Assembly (NCBI GenBank): GCA_019746355.1
Contig: JAIESC010000087.1
Location: forward strand, 1-22,440
DNA: 22,440 nucleotides
Reading direction: 5' to 3'
Origin: Xanthobacteraceae bacterium
GTDB taxonomy: Bacteria > Pseudomonadota > Alphaproteobacteria > Rhizobiales > Xanthobacteraceae
The notes under the pieces were generated by a model. It made no database searches. It was not told the origin of the DNA and saw only the letters and a list, made by a program, of their open reading frames with translations. This document shows positions 1 to 7,869 of the stretch, piece after piece (position 1 is the first letter of the stretch; every line of letters starts with the position of its first letter). The position numbers and the translations under genes were made by a program.

Positions 1-1034
1 ACGTCGGCGCGGCGCAGCGCGTCGTAGTGCGAGAGCAGCGTATCGTCGCCGATGTCGCCGCCGTCGCGGCGCGCCGCCACGGCAAGCTCGCCGATGGTGG
101 CGGCGTCGCGCAAGCCGAGATTGAGCCCTTGCGCGCCGATCGGCGGCACCAGATGCGCGGCCTCGCCAATGAGCGCGATGCGGCCCGCTCCGAACGCTTG
201 CACCGTCTCGACCGCGAGCGGAAACACGCCGCGCCCCGGCTCGACCGTGACCTTGCCGAGCAGCGAATGTGAGCGCTGTTCGATCTCGGCGTTGAGCGCG
301 TCGCCATCGAGCGACTGCAGCCGTTCGGCGTCGGGCGGGCCGGTGACGCAGACGAGGCTTGAACGGTGGCCGGGCAGGGGCACCAGCGTGAACGGTCCGG
401 CCTCGGTGTGGAATTCCGTCGACGTGTCGTGATGCGGCCGCGTGTGCGCGAGATTGAACGTCAGCGCGGTCTGCGGATAGCCGCGGCCGCGGCTGTCGAT
501 GCCGGCCGCCGCGCGGCAGAGCGAGCGCCGTCCGTCGGCGCCGACCACGAGGCGGGCGGCGACGGCCTCGCCGTTCTTCAGCGTTATCGTCGCGCCGCTG
601 TCGCGGCTCTCGACCGTGACCGCCTCGTCCTCGATCCGGACGAGGCCCTCGATCGTCGCGGCGCGCGCCTCGAGCGCCGCGACCAGGTGCCGGTTCTCGA
701 TGTTGTGGCCGAACGCGTCGAGGCCGATCTCGGCGGCGGCGAACCGCACCTCGGGCGCGCGAATGAGCCGTGCGGTGGCGTCGACGATGCGCATGACGCG
801 AAGCGGCGCGGGGGAGCCTGCGCAATGGCTCCACACGCCGAGCGTGTCGAGGGCCGCGACCGAACCCGCAAGCAGCGCGCTGGTGCGATGGTCCGGCGGT
901 GTCCGGCGGGCAATCAGCGCGGTCTCGATCCCGGCACAGGCCAGCGCAATGGCCGCGGTCAGACCCGCCGGTCCCGCGCCGACAACCGCCGCTTCCACGG
1001 TTAATGGTCCGGTTGGTGGTCTTGCCATGCCCAT
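1..1034 (-). CDS. UbiH/UbiF/UbiL-family FAD-dependent ubiquinone hydroxylase, 3' end outside window
   Basis: The reverse strand encodes at least 344 residues running off the left edge. The N-terminus has a dinucleotide-binding motif GAGPAG (about residues 19-24), the middle has GADGRRS, and near the visible C-terminal part is GEAAHLVPPIGAQGLNLG, the FAD-ribityl motif in the form typical of the UbiH family (GEAAH rather than GDAAH). Such enzymes hydroxylate the aromatic ring of ubiquinone precursors at the inner membrane; in alphaproteobacteria this role is often carried by UbiL or UbiH homologues. The start is ATG at 1034 (a second in-frame ATG lies at 1028); an in-frame stop lies just upstream, so no longer form is possible. 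The gene is divergent from the DUF2182 gene, so both promoters must lie in or near the roughly 50-90 bp between them. Family assignment is firm; which ring position is hydroxylated cannot be read from the sequence. Confidence 0.88.
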   Translation of the reverse strand, partial: MGMARPPTGPLTVEAAVVGAGPAGLTAAIALACAGIETALIARRTPPDHRTSALLAGSVAALDTLGVWSHCAGSPAPLRVMRIVDATARLIRAPEVRFAAAEIGLDAFGHNIENRHLVAALEARAATIEGLVRIEDEAVTVESRDSGATITLKNGEAVAARLVVGADGRRSLCRAAAGIDSRGRGYPQTALTFNLAHTRPHHDTSTEFHTEAGPFTLVPLPGHRSSLVCVTGPPDAERLQSLDGDALNAEIEQRSHSLLGKVTVEPGRGVFPLAVETVQAFGAGRIALIGEAAHLVPPIGAQGLNLGLRDAATIGELAVAARRDGGDIGDDTLLSHYDALRRAD

Positions 1035-1085
1035 TACCTATCGCTTCCGGCGCTCCGGGAGGAGAGGCGGAAACCATGATCGGCT

Positions 1086-1940
1086 GTGCCGATTTCGCAA
1101 GCCCGCCCAATAGGGTATCTGTCAAACGTGACCGATTACGTCCATCAGGATGGGCTCGCGCATCTGCCGGCCGCTGAAACGCGGCTGTCGGGCGTGCTCG
1201 CGCGGCCGAAACGTATCGCGCTCGTCTGTGTCGCGGTGCTGACCGCGCTGGGGTGGCTGTCGCTCGCGCTGATGAGCTCCGGCAGCGCAACGGGCCTTTG
1301 GCAGGCGCTTTGCCAGCCGGGTGGCGCGGGCACTTTCGGCGATCTCGCGCTCGCCGCGCCGATGTGGGCGGCGATGACCTTGGCCATGATGCTGCCGACC
1401 GCGGGCCCGATGGTCCTGACCTATGCCGAGATCGCCGACACCGCCGCGCGCAAGGGCGAGCCGGTGGTGTCGCCGCTGGTGCTGACCGCGGGCTATGTCG
1501 CGGTGTGGCTCGGCTTCGCGCTCGCGGCTTCGGTGCTGCAATGGGGCCTCGTGCGCGCGGGGCTGATGACCGGAGGCAGCGTCGACCGCGCCGTGGCCGG
1601 CGCGATCTTTATCGCCGCAGGCCTCTATCAGTTCTCCGCGCTCAAGCAGTCCTGCCTGACGCAGTGCCAGCGGCCGTTTCCGTTCTTCTTCTCGAACTGG
1701 ACCGAGGAGCGGGACGGCGTGTTCCGGCTTGGCCTCCGCCAAGGGCTTTACTGCCTCGGCTGCTGCTGGGCCGCGATGCTGGTGATGTTCGCGGTCGGCA
1801 CGATGAATGTCGTTTGGATGGCCGCGCTGGGCGTGCTGATGACGATCGAGAAGCTTTCGACCACGCCGCACTTCAGCCGGGCGGTCGGGGCGGCGTTTAT
1901 CGCGATCGGTGCAGTGATAGCCGGATTGTCCGTGGTGTAG
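1086..1940 (+). CDS. DUF2182 predicted metal-binding integral membrane protein
   Basis: A 284-residue protein with several hydrophobic segments (about residues 43-64, 86-112, 131-160, 167-183, 222-250, 264-284). It carries the motifs of DUF2182/COG5486: MWAAMTLAMMLP (93-104), LYQFSALKQSCLTQCQ (180-195) and GLYCLGCCW (220-228), followed by an EK pair (255-256). The cysteine groups in or next to membrane segments are the reason the family is described as predicted metal-binding; no biochemical function is established. The annotated start is GTG at 1086; GTG at 1128 (giving a protein beginning at residue 15) is equally possible and neither has a strong ribosome binding site. It is followed 9 bp later by a DUF1326 gene, the usual partner of this family, so the two are probably co-transcribed and act together. 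Confidence 0.9.
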   Translation: MPISQARPIGYLSNVTDYVHQDGLAHLPAAETRLSGVLARPKRIALVCVAVLTALGWLSLALMSSGSATGLWQALCQPGGAGTFGDLALAAPMWAAMTLAMMLPTAGPMVLTYAEIADTAARKGEPVVSPLVLTAGYVAVWLGFALAASVLQWGLVRAGLMTGGSVDRAVAGAIFIAAGLYQFSALKQSCLTQCQRPFPFFFSNWTEERDGVFRLGLRQGLYCLGCCWAAMLVMFAVGTMNVVWMAALGVLMTIEKLSTTPHFSRAVGAAFIAIGAVIAGLSVV

Positions 1941-1949
1941 GGGGCGTCG

Positions 1950-2591
1950 ATGGATTTGAACGAAGAGATGCGTGTCGTCGATCCCTGGTCGATCAAGGGC
2001 GAGCTGACGCTGTCGTGCAACTGCGAGGTGTTCTGCCCCTGCGTGCTCTCGCTCGGCACGTCGGCGCCGACCGAGGGCTATTGCCAGACCTGGGCGGCGG
2101 TGAAGATCGACCAGGGCCATTTCGGCGACACCGACCTCTCCGGCGTGAAGTTCGGCTTCATGGCGGACATTCCCGGCCGCCTCGGCCGCGGCAACTGGAC
2201 GGTGGCGCTGTTCGTCGACGACAAGGCGCCAGTCGCGGCGTCGAAGGCGCTGACCTGGATCATGACCGGCCGGGCGGGCGGCTCGACCGCGCTTTTGAAG
2301 ATCCTCGCCGGCTCGTTCCTCGGCGTGCGCCAGGTGCCGATCGTCTACGAGCGGCAGGGCGACACACGGATCGTCAAGGTCGACAAGATCGTCGACGGCG
2401 CGATCACCCCGGTGCGCGGCAAGGACCAGGGGCCGGTCGTGATCCGCAACAGCCAGTACTGGATCGCGCCCGACATCACCGTTGCCCGGGCCGAGCGGTC
2501 GCGCTTCCGCCTGTTCGGCCGCAACTGGAATTTCGAGGGCCGCTCGTCGGAAATCTGCCAGCTCGACTGGGGCAACCAGAAGAAGCGGTGA
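1950..2591 (+). CDS. DUF1326 domain protein, partner of DUF2182
   Basis: A 213-residue soluble protein with no signal peptide. Near the N-terminus it has CNCEVFCPC (residues 23-31, cysteines 23, 25, 29 and 31) and a further cysteine at 45, the hallmark of DUF1326. Closely spaced cysteines of this kind suggest metal or redox chemistry, but the family has no assigned activity. The ATG at 1950 is preceded by a G-rich run (TAGGGGGCG) overlapping the stop of the DUF2182 gene, which can serve as ribosome binding site. The pairing of a DUF2182 membrane protein with a DUF1326 soluble protein recurs in alphaproteobacteria and suggests a membrane-plus-cytoplasmic unit; that they interact physically is inference. 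Confidence 0.88.
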   Translation: MDLNEEMRVVDPWSIKGELTLSCNCEVFCPCVLSLGTSAPTEGYCQTWAAVKIDQGHFGDTDLSGVKFGFMADIPGRLGRGNWTVALFVDDKAPVAASKALTWIMTGRAGGSTALLKILAGSFLGVRQVPIVYERQGDTRIVKVDKIVDGAITPVRGKDQGPVVIRNSQYWIAPDITVARAERSRFRLFGRNWNFEGRSSEICQLDWGNQKKR

Positions 2592-2633
2592 TCCCGCTTC
2601 CGCGCGGGGCGCTGCGGCGGTAGAACTCCTGCC

Positions 2634-3317
2634 GTGGGCGCGCTGGCATTCTCAGTTCACATCTTCACCGCGTGCGGCGCAGGGCTTGCGCTGCTGGCGA
2701 TGGTGGCCGCGGTCGCCCACGACTGGCCGCTGATGTTCCTGTGGCTGGGGCTCGCCCTCGTCGTCGACGGCATCGACGGCACGTTTGCGCGCGCGGCGGG
2801 CACGGCGGAAAACGCGCCGCGCTGGTCCGGCGAGGTGCTCGATCTCGTGGTCGACTTCACCACCTACGTGTTCGTGCCGGCCTATGCCATCGTCTCGGCG
2901 GACCTGATGCCGAAGGAGTGGGCGCTGCCGGCAGGGTTCATCATTGCCGTCACGGCGGCGCTCTATTTTGCCGACACCAACATGAAGGCCGACGACAATC
3001 ATTTCGTCGGCTTCCCGGCGGTCTGGAACCTGATCGCGTTTTATCTGTTGCTGCTTCGGCCGGTGCCCTGGGTGACCATCGTGACGATCGCGGCGTTTGC
3101 GGTGCTGACGTTCATGCCCATCCGTTTCGTGCATCCGTTCCGCGTCCGCAGCCTGCGGACAGTGACCGTGACCATGCTGGTGCTCTGGGCGCTGCTGGCG
3201 CTCATCGCCGTGTGGGAGAGCCTCGCGCCGCCGTTCTGGGTTGTTGCGGCATTGTGCCTGGTCGGGCTCTACTTCCTGGTGATCGGACTGGTCCCCGTAC
3301 GCACCAGCCATAGATAA
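2634..3317 (+). CDS. pcs: Phosphatidylcholine synthase
   Basis: A 227-residue polytopic membrane protein of the CDP-alcohol phosphatidyltransferase superfamily. It condenses choline with CDP-diacylglycerol to give phosphatidylcholine and CMP in the inner membrane, a route characteristic of rhizobia and relatives. The catalytic signature is visible at residues 48-74: DGTFAR, then G66, D70 and D74 in SGEVLDLVVD; spacing between AR and G is 12, longer than the general family motif but as remembered for rhizobial Pcs. Further Pcs-like blocks are AFSVHIFTA at the N-terminus, YFADTNMK, and FMPIRFVHPFRVRSLR. The start is GTG at 2634, the only start codon between the upstream in-frame stop and the conserved N-terminus; no good ribosome binding site is seen. 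The TerC gene follows after 6 bp. Confidence 0.93.
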   Translation: MGALAFSVHIFTACGAGLALLAMVAAVAHDWPLMFLWLGLALVVDGIDGTFARAAGTAENAPRWSGEVLDLVVDFTTYVFVPAYAIVSADLMPKEWALPAGFIIAVTAALYFADTNMKADDNHFVGFPAVWNLIAFYLLLLRPVPWVTIVTIAAFAVLTFMPIRFVHPFRVRSLRTVTVTMLVLWALLALIAVWESLAPPFWVVAALCLVGLYFLVIGLVPVRTSHR

Positions 3318-3323
3318 GGGCCC

Positions 3324-4049
3324 ATGCTCGAACTTCTCACCGACTGGAATGCCTGGGCGGCTCTCGCCACGCTCACCGCGCTCGAAGTCGTCCTCGGCAT
3401 CGACAACATCGTCTTCATCTCGATCCTGGTGTCGCGCTGCTCGCCCGAACAGGCCCTGCGCGCGCGGCAGATCGGGCTCGGGCTCGCCTTCCTGTTCCGC
3501 ATCGCCATGCTGTTTACGCTGACCTGGCTGATGCATCTGACGTATCCGCTGTTCTCGGTCTTCGGCACCGCCATTTCCTGGCGCGATATCATCCTGATCG
3601 GCGGCGGCCTGTTCCTGATCGCCAAGGCCACCCACGAGATCCACAACGAGGTCGAGCACGTCGAGACGGATGGTGCGGCGAACGTCGCGACGCAGTCCTT
3701 CGGCATGGTGGTGGCGCAGCTCGTCGTCATCGATCTGGTGTTCTCGCTTGACTCGATCATCACCGCGATCGGCATGGTCGAGCACATCGAGATCATGATC
3801 GGCGCGGTGGTCATCGCCATGATCGTGATGTACGTCGCGTCGGGACCGGTCGCGGCCTTCATTGCCGAATACCCGACGACCAAGATGCTGGCGCTTTCCT
3901 TTCTGGTGCTGATCGGCGTGGCGCTGGTCGCCGAGGGCTTCGACTTCCACATCCCGCGCGGCTACATTTACTTCTCGATGGCCTTTGCCTGTGCGGTCGA
4001 GTTCTTCAACGTCTTGGCGCGGCGCAAGCGGAGGCGCACGCGCAAATGA
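3324..4049 (+). CDS. TerC-family integral membrane protein
   Basis: A 241-residue protein with about seven membrane segments. Two related motifs with acidic residues in the membrane are visible: EVVLGIDN (residues 21-28) and VIDLVFSLDS (135-144), the internal pseudo-repeat of the TerC/YjbE/Alx family. Members move or protect against metal ions, notably manganese export and insertion-linked metal loading of exported enzymes; older names refer to tellurium resistance, which should not be assumed here because no other ter genes are present. The C-terminus ends in a basic cytoplasmic tail (RRKRRRTRK). ATG at 3324 follows an AAGGG ribosome binding site only 3 bases away. It lies between pcs and an SDR gene with short gaps (6 and 10 bp), so a shared transcript is likely. 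Confidence 0.9.
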   Translation: MLELLTDWNAWAALATLTALEVVLGIDNIVFISILVSRCSPEQALRARQIGLGLAFLFRIAMLFTLTWLMHLTYPLFSVFGTAISWRDIILIGGGLFLIAKATHEIHNEVEHVETDGAANVATQSFGMVVAQLVVIDLVFSLDSIITAIGMVEHIEIMIGAVVIAMIVMYVASGPVAAFIAEYPTTKMLALSFLVLIGVALVAEGFDFHIPRGYIYFSMAFACAVEFFNVLARRKRRRTRK

Positions 4050-4059
4050 GGACCAGTGA

Positions 4060-4800
4060 ATGCCCGTCGTTCTGATTACCGGCGCGGGTCGCGGCATCGG
4101 CGCTGCGACCGCAAGCCTCGGCGCGGCGCGCGGCTACGACGTCGCTGTCACCTACAAGACCGACGCAAAATCCGCGGACGAGGTGGTCGCCGCGGTCAAG
4201 GCGCAGGGCCGGAACGCGGTCGCGATCAAGGCCGACATGGCGTCCGAGGCCGACATTGCGCGGATGTTCGAGGAGGCCGACGCGCTCGGGCCGCTCACTC
4301 ACTTTGTCTACAACGCCGGCATTCCCGGCACCGCCGGGCGGCTGGAGGCTGCCGCTCCGGCGATGATGCGCGAGGTGATCGAGGTCAACGTGCTCGGCGC
4401 GCTGTGGTCGATGCAGCACGCGATCCGCCGCATGTCGAAAAAGCACGGCGGGCCGGGCGGTGCGGTGGTGCTGCTTTCGTCGGTCGCGGCCGACATCGGC
4501 GGGCCCAACGAGTATGTCTGGTACGCCGCCTCCAAGGGCGGCATCGAGTCGATGACCTATGGGCTCAGCAAGGAATTGGCAGGCGATGGCATTCGGGTGA
4601 ACTGCGTGTCGCCCGGCGCGAGCGAAACCCGCATCCACGCCGACGCCGGGACGCCGGACAAGCTCGCCAAGGTCGGGCCGATGATCCCGATGGGCCGCGT
4701 CGGCAAGCCCGAGGAGAGCGCCGAGGCGGTGCTGTTTCTGCTCTCGGACGCCGCGTCCTATATCAGCGGCACGGTCCTGCGCGTCGCCGGTGGGCGCTGA
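4060..4800 (+). CDS. SDR-family NAD(P)-dependent oxidoreductase (FabG-like)
   Basis: A 246-residue classical short-chain dehydrogenase. Visible signatures are TGAGRGIG (residues 7-14, cofactor binding), NAG (85-87), N110, S140-S141, Y155 with K159 in the YAASK motif, and the PG motif after the catalytic region (SPGASETR). All four catalytic residues are present, so the enzyme should be active. The substrate is unknown; the 3-oxoacyl reductase/glucose dehydrogenase branch is the closest look, but FabG proper would normally sit in a fatty acid cluster. ATG at 4060 follows GAGGACC. It closes the + strand run that begins with pcs; a palindromic repeat lies immediately downstream and may also end transcription. 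Confidence 0.9.
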   Translation: MPVVLITGAGRGIGAATASLGAARGYDVAVTYKTDAKSADEVVAAVKAQGRNAVAIKADMASEADIARMFEEADALGPLTHFVYNAGIPGTAGRLEAAAPAMMREVIEVNVLGALWSMQHAIRRMSKKHGGPGGAVVLLSSVAADIGGPNEYVWYAASKGGIESMTYGLSKELAGDGIRVNCVSPGASETRIHADAGTPDKLAKVGPMIPMGRVGKPEESAEAVLFLLSDAASYISGTVLRVAGGR

Positions 4801-4811
4801 TCTCTCCACTC

Positions 4812-4919
4812 GTCATTCCGGGACGCCGCGCAGCGGCGGGCCCGGAATCCCGCGACATAGGCATGCCCTGCTTGTCTGGATTCCGGGCTCGCGGGCTTAC
4901 GCCCGCGCCCCGGAATGAC
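4812..4919. repeat. Palindromic intergenic repeat, copy 1
   Basis: A 108-bp element with nested inverted repeats. The outer arms are GTCATTCCGGG (4812-4822) and CCCGGAATGAC (4909-4919); the inner arms are 11-bp perfect complements at 4840-4850 and 4878-4888 (core CCCGGAATCC). A GC-rich hairpin lies within each half. Outer and inner arm sequences recur at 6004-6111. I recognise this as resembling dispersed palindromic repeats common in Bradyrhizobium-type genomes; a genome search would give copy number. It begins 12 bp after the SDR stop codon. Confidence 0.85.
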
Positions 4920-5016
4920 AGCGGAGAGGTTCTTGCGCCAATCCTTCGCGCCCCTATGATCGCGCCCCGATGAAGCGCGCGCGTGGAGTTGCGTGCTCAA
5001 ATAAGGGAGTGAAACC

Positions 5017-5994
5017 ATGACCGCAGCAGTCCGCGTGCACAAGCACGGCGGCCCCGAAGTCCTGACCTACGAGCAGATCGAGATCGGCGCGCCGGGGCCC
5101 GGCCAGGTCAAGCTCAAGCAGCATGCCGCCGGCGTGAACTACATCGATACTTATTTTCGCATGGGCATGTACCCGTCGCCGGTCGGTCTGCCGTTCGTCT
5201 CCGGCAACGAGGGGGCGGGCGAGGTCATTGCCGTCGGCCCTGGCGTGACCGACCTCAAGGTCGGCGACCGCGTCGCTTACGTGGTGGCGCTCGGCGCTTA
5301 TGCCGAGGAGCGGCTGATGCCCGCCGACCGCGCGGTGAAGATCCCCGACGGCATCACCTACGAGCAGGCCGCGGCGATGATGCTCAAAGGCATGACCGCG
5401 GAATACCTGCTGCGCCGGACCTACAAGGTGCAGAAGGGCGACAACATCCTGGTCCATGCCGCGGCCGGCGGCGTCGGCCTGATCCTGTGCCAGTGGGGCA
5501 AGGCGCTCGGCGCCAACGTCATCGGCACGGTCGGCACCGAGGACAAGGGCAAGCTCGCGCAGGCGAACGGCTGCGACCACATCATCTACTACCGCAAGGA
5601 GGACTTCGCGGCGCGGGTCAAGGAGATCACCAAGGGCGAGCTTTGCGCCGTGGTGTATGACGGCATCGGCAAGACCACGTTCCCGGCCTCGCTCGACTGC
5701 CTGCGCCCGCTCGGCATGTTCGCAAGCTTCGGCAGCGCGTCGGGCCAGATCGACGCCTTCAACATCAACATCCTGCAGACCAAAGGCTCGCTGTTTGCGA
5801 CGCGGCCGACGCTCAACACCTACGCGGCCAAGCGGGCCGACCTGCTCGACATCGCCAAGAACCTGTTTGAGGTGGTCGGGAGCGGCAAGGTCAAGATCCC
5901 GGTCAACCAGAAGTACAAGCTCAAGGACGCGGTGAAGGCGCACCAGGACCTGGAAGGCCGCAACACCACCGGATCGACCATTCTGGTCCCGTAG
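5017..5994 (+). CDS. NADPH:quinone oxidoreductase (QorA-type, zinc-free MDR)
   Basis: A 325-residue medium-chain reductase. It has the quinone-oxidoreductase signature blocks NYIDTYFRMGMYP (residues 41-53) and GNEGAG (63-68), the nucleotide-binding AAAGGVG (148-154), and the C-terminal VKAHQDLEGRNTTGSTIL typical of E. coli QorA. The structural and catalytic zinc ligands of alcohol dehydrogenases are absent, as expected. The enzyme reduces quinones using NADPH, by one-electron transfer in characterised members. ATG at 5017 has a good ribosome binding site, AGGGAG, 7 bases upstream. It stands alone between two copies of the same palindromic repeat, so it is probably transcribed by itself. Confidence 0.93.
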   Translation: MTAAVRVHKHGGPEVLTYEQIEIGAPGPGQVKLKQHAAGVNYIDTYFRMGMYPSPVGLPFVSGNEGAGEVIAVGPGVTDLKVGDRVAYVVALGAYAEERLMPADRAVKIPDGITYEQAAAMMLKGMTAEYLLRRTYKVQKGDNILVHAAAGGVGLILCQWGKALGANVIGTVGTEDKGKLAQANGCDHIIYYRKEDFAARVKEITKGELCAVVYDGIGKTTFPASLDCLRPLGMFASFGSASGQIDAFNINILQTKGSLFATRPTLNTYAAKRADLLDIAKNLFEVVGSGKVKIPVNQKYKLKDAVKAHQDLEGRNTTGSTILVP

Positions 5995-6003
5995 CGAGGC
6001 ACC

Positions 6004-6111
6004 GTCATTCCGGGGCGCGTGCGAAGCACGCGAACCCGGAATCCAGTCGGGAAGGCGGTGTTTGCATCTGGATTCCGGGTTCGCACGCTGTCGCGTGCGC
6101 CCCGGAATGAC
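6004..6111. repeat. Palindromic intergenic repeat, copy 2
   Basis: Same family and same 108-bp length as the element at 4812-4919. The outer arms are 15-bp perfect complements at 6004-6018 and 6097-6111 (GTCATTCCGGGGCGC and its complement); the inner arms are 13-bp perfect complements at 6034-6046 and 6068-6080. Each half carries its own hairpin (6016-6022 with 6026-6032; 6082-6087 with 6094-6099), so the whole can fold into a cross-like structure. Arms are conserved between copies while the hairpin sequences differ. It begins 9 bp after the quinone oxidoreductase stop. Confidence 0.87.
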
Positions 6112-6186
6112 CGTGGGGATGGCGTCGCATGCCCTGGCCCTTGACCCGGGCATAATTTTTGCGTGCAAGGGAGGCGACAGACCTTG

Positions 6187-6504
6187 TTAGAATCTCGGTT
6201 CAATCCGTGCAGGTGAAGCCGTCCCAAAATCGTCGGAATGAACCGCAGGAAGCAGGGCGACCCGGAATCCTTTGTACCGTTTTCTCAATGCCATTCGGAC
6301 GACGAAAAGGGACCAGACAACCCCCACAACGGTGCCCAAGGCCTGCGCAAGCCATGGAAGATGTTGAAAGCCCAAGGACAGTCGGACGATCCCGATCGCA
6401 ACACCGACAGCGAAACCGACCGCCAATGAACCCAGCAAGCTTCGCCACAGAACCAGCCACCATATGCTGAGTGTCCGCTGCCACGTCAGCTCCAGTTCCT
6501 GCAT
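6187..6504 (-). CDS. Small membrane protein of unknown function (105 aa)
   Basis: I do not recognise a family. The 105-residue protein begins MQELELTWQR, has two strongly hydrophobic stretches (about residues 13-41 and 50-72), then a basic segment (RKRYKGFRV, 74-82) and a short soluble tail; the layout predicts a two-pass inner membrane protein. The start ATG at 6504 has an AAGGGG ribosome binding site about 7 bases upstream on the reverse strand, which favours it being a real gene. The same reading frame stays open far upstream, but that part is antisense to puuD and is not believed. It is divergent from puuD, with 126 bp between the starts. Confidence 0.7.
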   Translation of the reverse strand: MQELELTWQRTLSIWWLVLWRSLLGSLAVGFAVGVAIGIVRLSLGFQHLPWLAQALGTVVGVVWSLFVVRMALRKRYKGFRVALLPAVHSDDFGTASPARIEPRF

Positions 6505-6630
6505 TCTCGTCCCCTTGGTTCGAGCCGGCCGGTCCTGCTCACAGGCGAAAAGCCATCCGAGGCCGTAGCTGGAAAGGCTGGCAGAGCGATAGCACCTGGA
6601 CAAGCAATGATTTGGAAGTGAAGTAGATCG

Positions 6631-7818
6631 ATGGATGTTTTTGCTGGCGAATGGCTGAACCTGCTGATCCGCTGGGCGCACATGGTCGTCGCCATCGGCT
6701 GGATCGGCACCTCGTTCTATTTCATGGCGCTCGATTACACGCTGATGAAGCGCGAGAAGATGAACCCGGGCGTCATGGGCACCGCCTGGCAGGTGCACGG
6801 CGGCGGCTTCTATCACGTGGAGAAATACACGGTTGCACCGGCGACCCTGCCGGAGGTGCTGCACTGGTTCAAATGGGAGGCCTATCTCACCTGGCTCACC
6901 GGCTTCGGCCTGCTGGTCGTTCAATACTACCTGCATGCCGACGCATTCCTGATCGATCCTGCGGTGATGCCGCTCGCGCCGTGGCAGGCGATCGCGATCT
7001 CGATCGCTTCGCTCGCCGCCGGGTGGTTCATCTATGACGGGCTGTGCCGCAGCAAGATCGGCGACAACACGGTGTGGCTTGCGATCTGCGTGTTCGCGCT
7101 GATCCTGATCGCCTCGGTGCTCTACACCAAGGTGTTCTCCGGCCGCGGCGCCTTCATCCATGTCGGCGCGCTGGTCGGCACCATCATGGCGGTCAACGTG
7201 TTCGGCGTGATCATCCCCGGCCAGAAGAAGATGATCGCGCAGATGATCGCCGGAGAAAAACCCGATCCGCGCTACGGCCTCGTCGGCAAGCAGCGTTCGA
7301 CCCACAACAACTACCTGACGCTGCCGGTGCTGCTGATGATGGTGTCGCAGCACTATCCGTTCCTGTTCAGTCATCCGCAGTCGTGGCTGATCGTGGCGCT
7401 GATCATCATCAGCGGCGCGCTGGTCCGCCACATGCTGAACCGCGTCGACGCCGGCGACGACTGGAACAGCTATGGCTGGACCCTGCCGCTGGCGGCGATG
7501 GCGCTGATCGGCGCGATCTATGTGACCGCGCCGCAGTCGCGCGCCGTCAGCACGGCAGGGGGCGCCGTGACCGATGCGGACGCGCAGAACATCGTCACCA
7601 AACACTGCCTGATGTGCCATGCGAAGCACCCTTCGCATCCTGCGTTCAAGGAGCCGCCCAAAAACGTGTCGCTCGAGACGGTCGCCGAGATGCGGCGCTA
7701 TGCGCAACAAATCTATATGCAGACCGTGCAGAATCGGGCCATGCCGATGGGCAACCAGACCGGCATGACCGACGAGGAACGCGACACGCTCGGCCGCTGG
7801 ATCAATCGCGGCAAGTAG
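6631..7818 (+). CDS. puuD: Urate hydroxylase PuuD, membrane-bound with C-terminal cytochrome c domain
   Basis: A 395-residue protein: an N-terminal membrane region with about eight hydrophobic segments (residues 8-300) and a periplasmic C-terminal domain with one haem-c site, CLMCH (326-330), and methionines at 371 and 373 as likely axial ligand candidates. The N-terminal blocks RWAHMVVAIGWIGTSFYFMA, the GGGFYHVEKY stretch and STHNNYLTLPVL match PuuD. The enzyme converts urate to 5-hydroxyisourate and passes electrons to the respiratory chain instead of making peroxide like cytosolic uricase. ATG at 6631 follows a GGAAGTGAAG purine-rich stretch. Downstream genes on the same strand include an allantoate-type amidohydrolase, which fits a purine breakdown role. 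Hydroxyisourate hydrolase, OHCU decarboxylase and allantoinase are not in this window. Confidence 0.92.
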   Translation: MDVFAGEWLNLLIRWAHMVVAIGWIGTSFYFMALDYTLMKREKMNPGVMGTAWQVHGGGFYHVEKYTVAPATLPEVLHWFKWEAYLTWLTGFGLLVVQYYLHADAFLIDPAVMPLAPWQAIAISIASLAAGWFIYDGLCRSKIGDNTVWLAICVFALILIASVLYTKVFSGRGAFIHVGALVGTIMAVNVFGVIIPGQKKMIAQMIAGEKPDPRYGLVGKQRSTHNNYLTLPVLLMMVSQHYPFLFSHPQSWLIVALIIISGALVRHMLNRVDAGDDWNSYGWTLPLAAMALIGAIYVTAPQSRAVSTAGGAVTDADAQNIVTKHCLMCHAKHPSHPAFKEPPKNVSLETVAEMRRYAQQIYMQTVQNRAMPMGNQTGMTDEERDTLGRWINRGK

Positions 7819-7869
7819 CACCAAGGCGGGCCGCGGCAGCAGCCGGCGAAGGAGCCGAGAGTCCCGCAA

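Noticed and set aside
6141..6156. TTGACC followed by CATAAT, looking like promoter boxes
   Set aside because: Only 4 bases separate the two, far from the 16-18 needed, and there is no gene downstream on that strand at a fitting distance.
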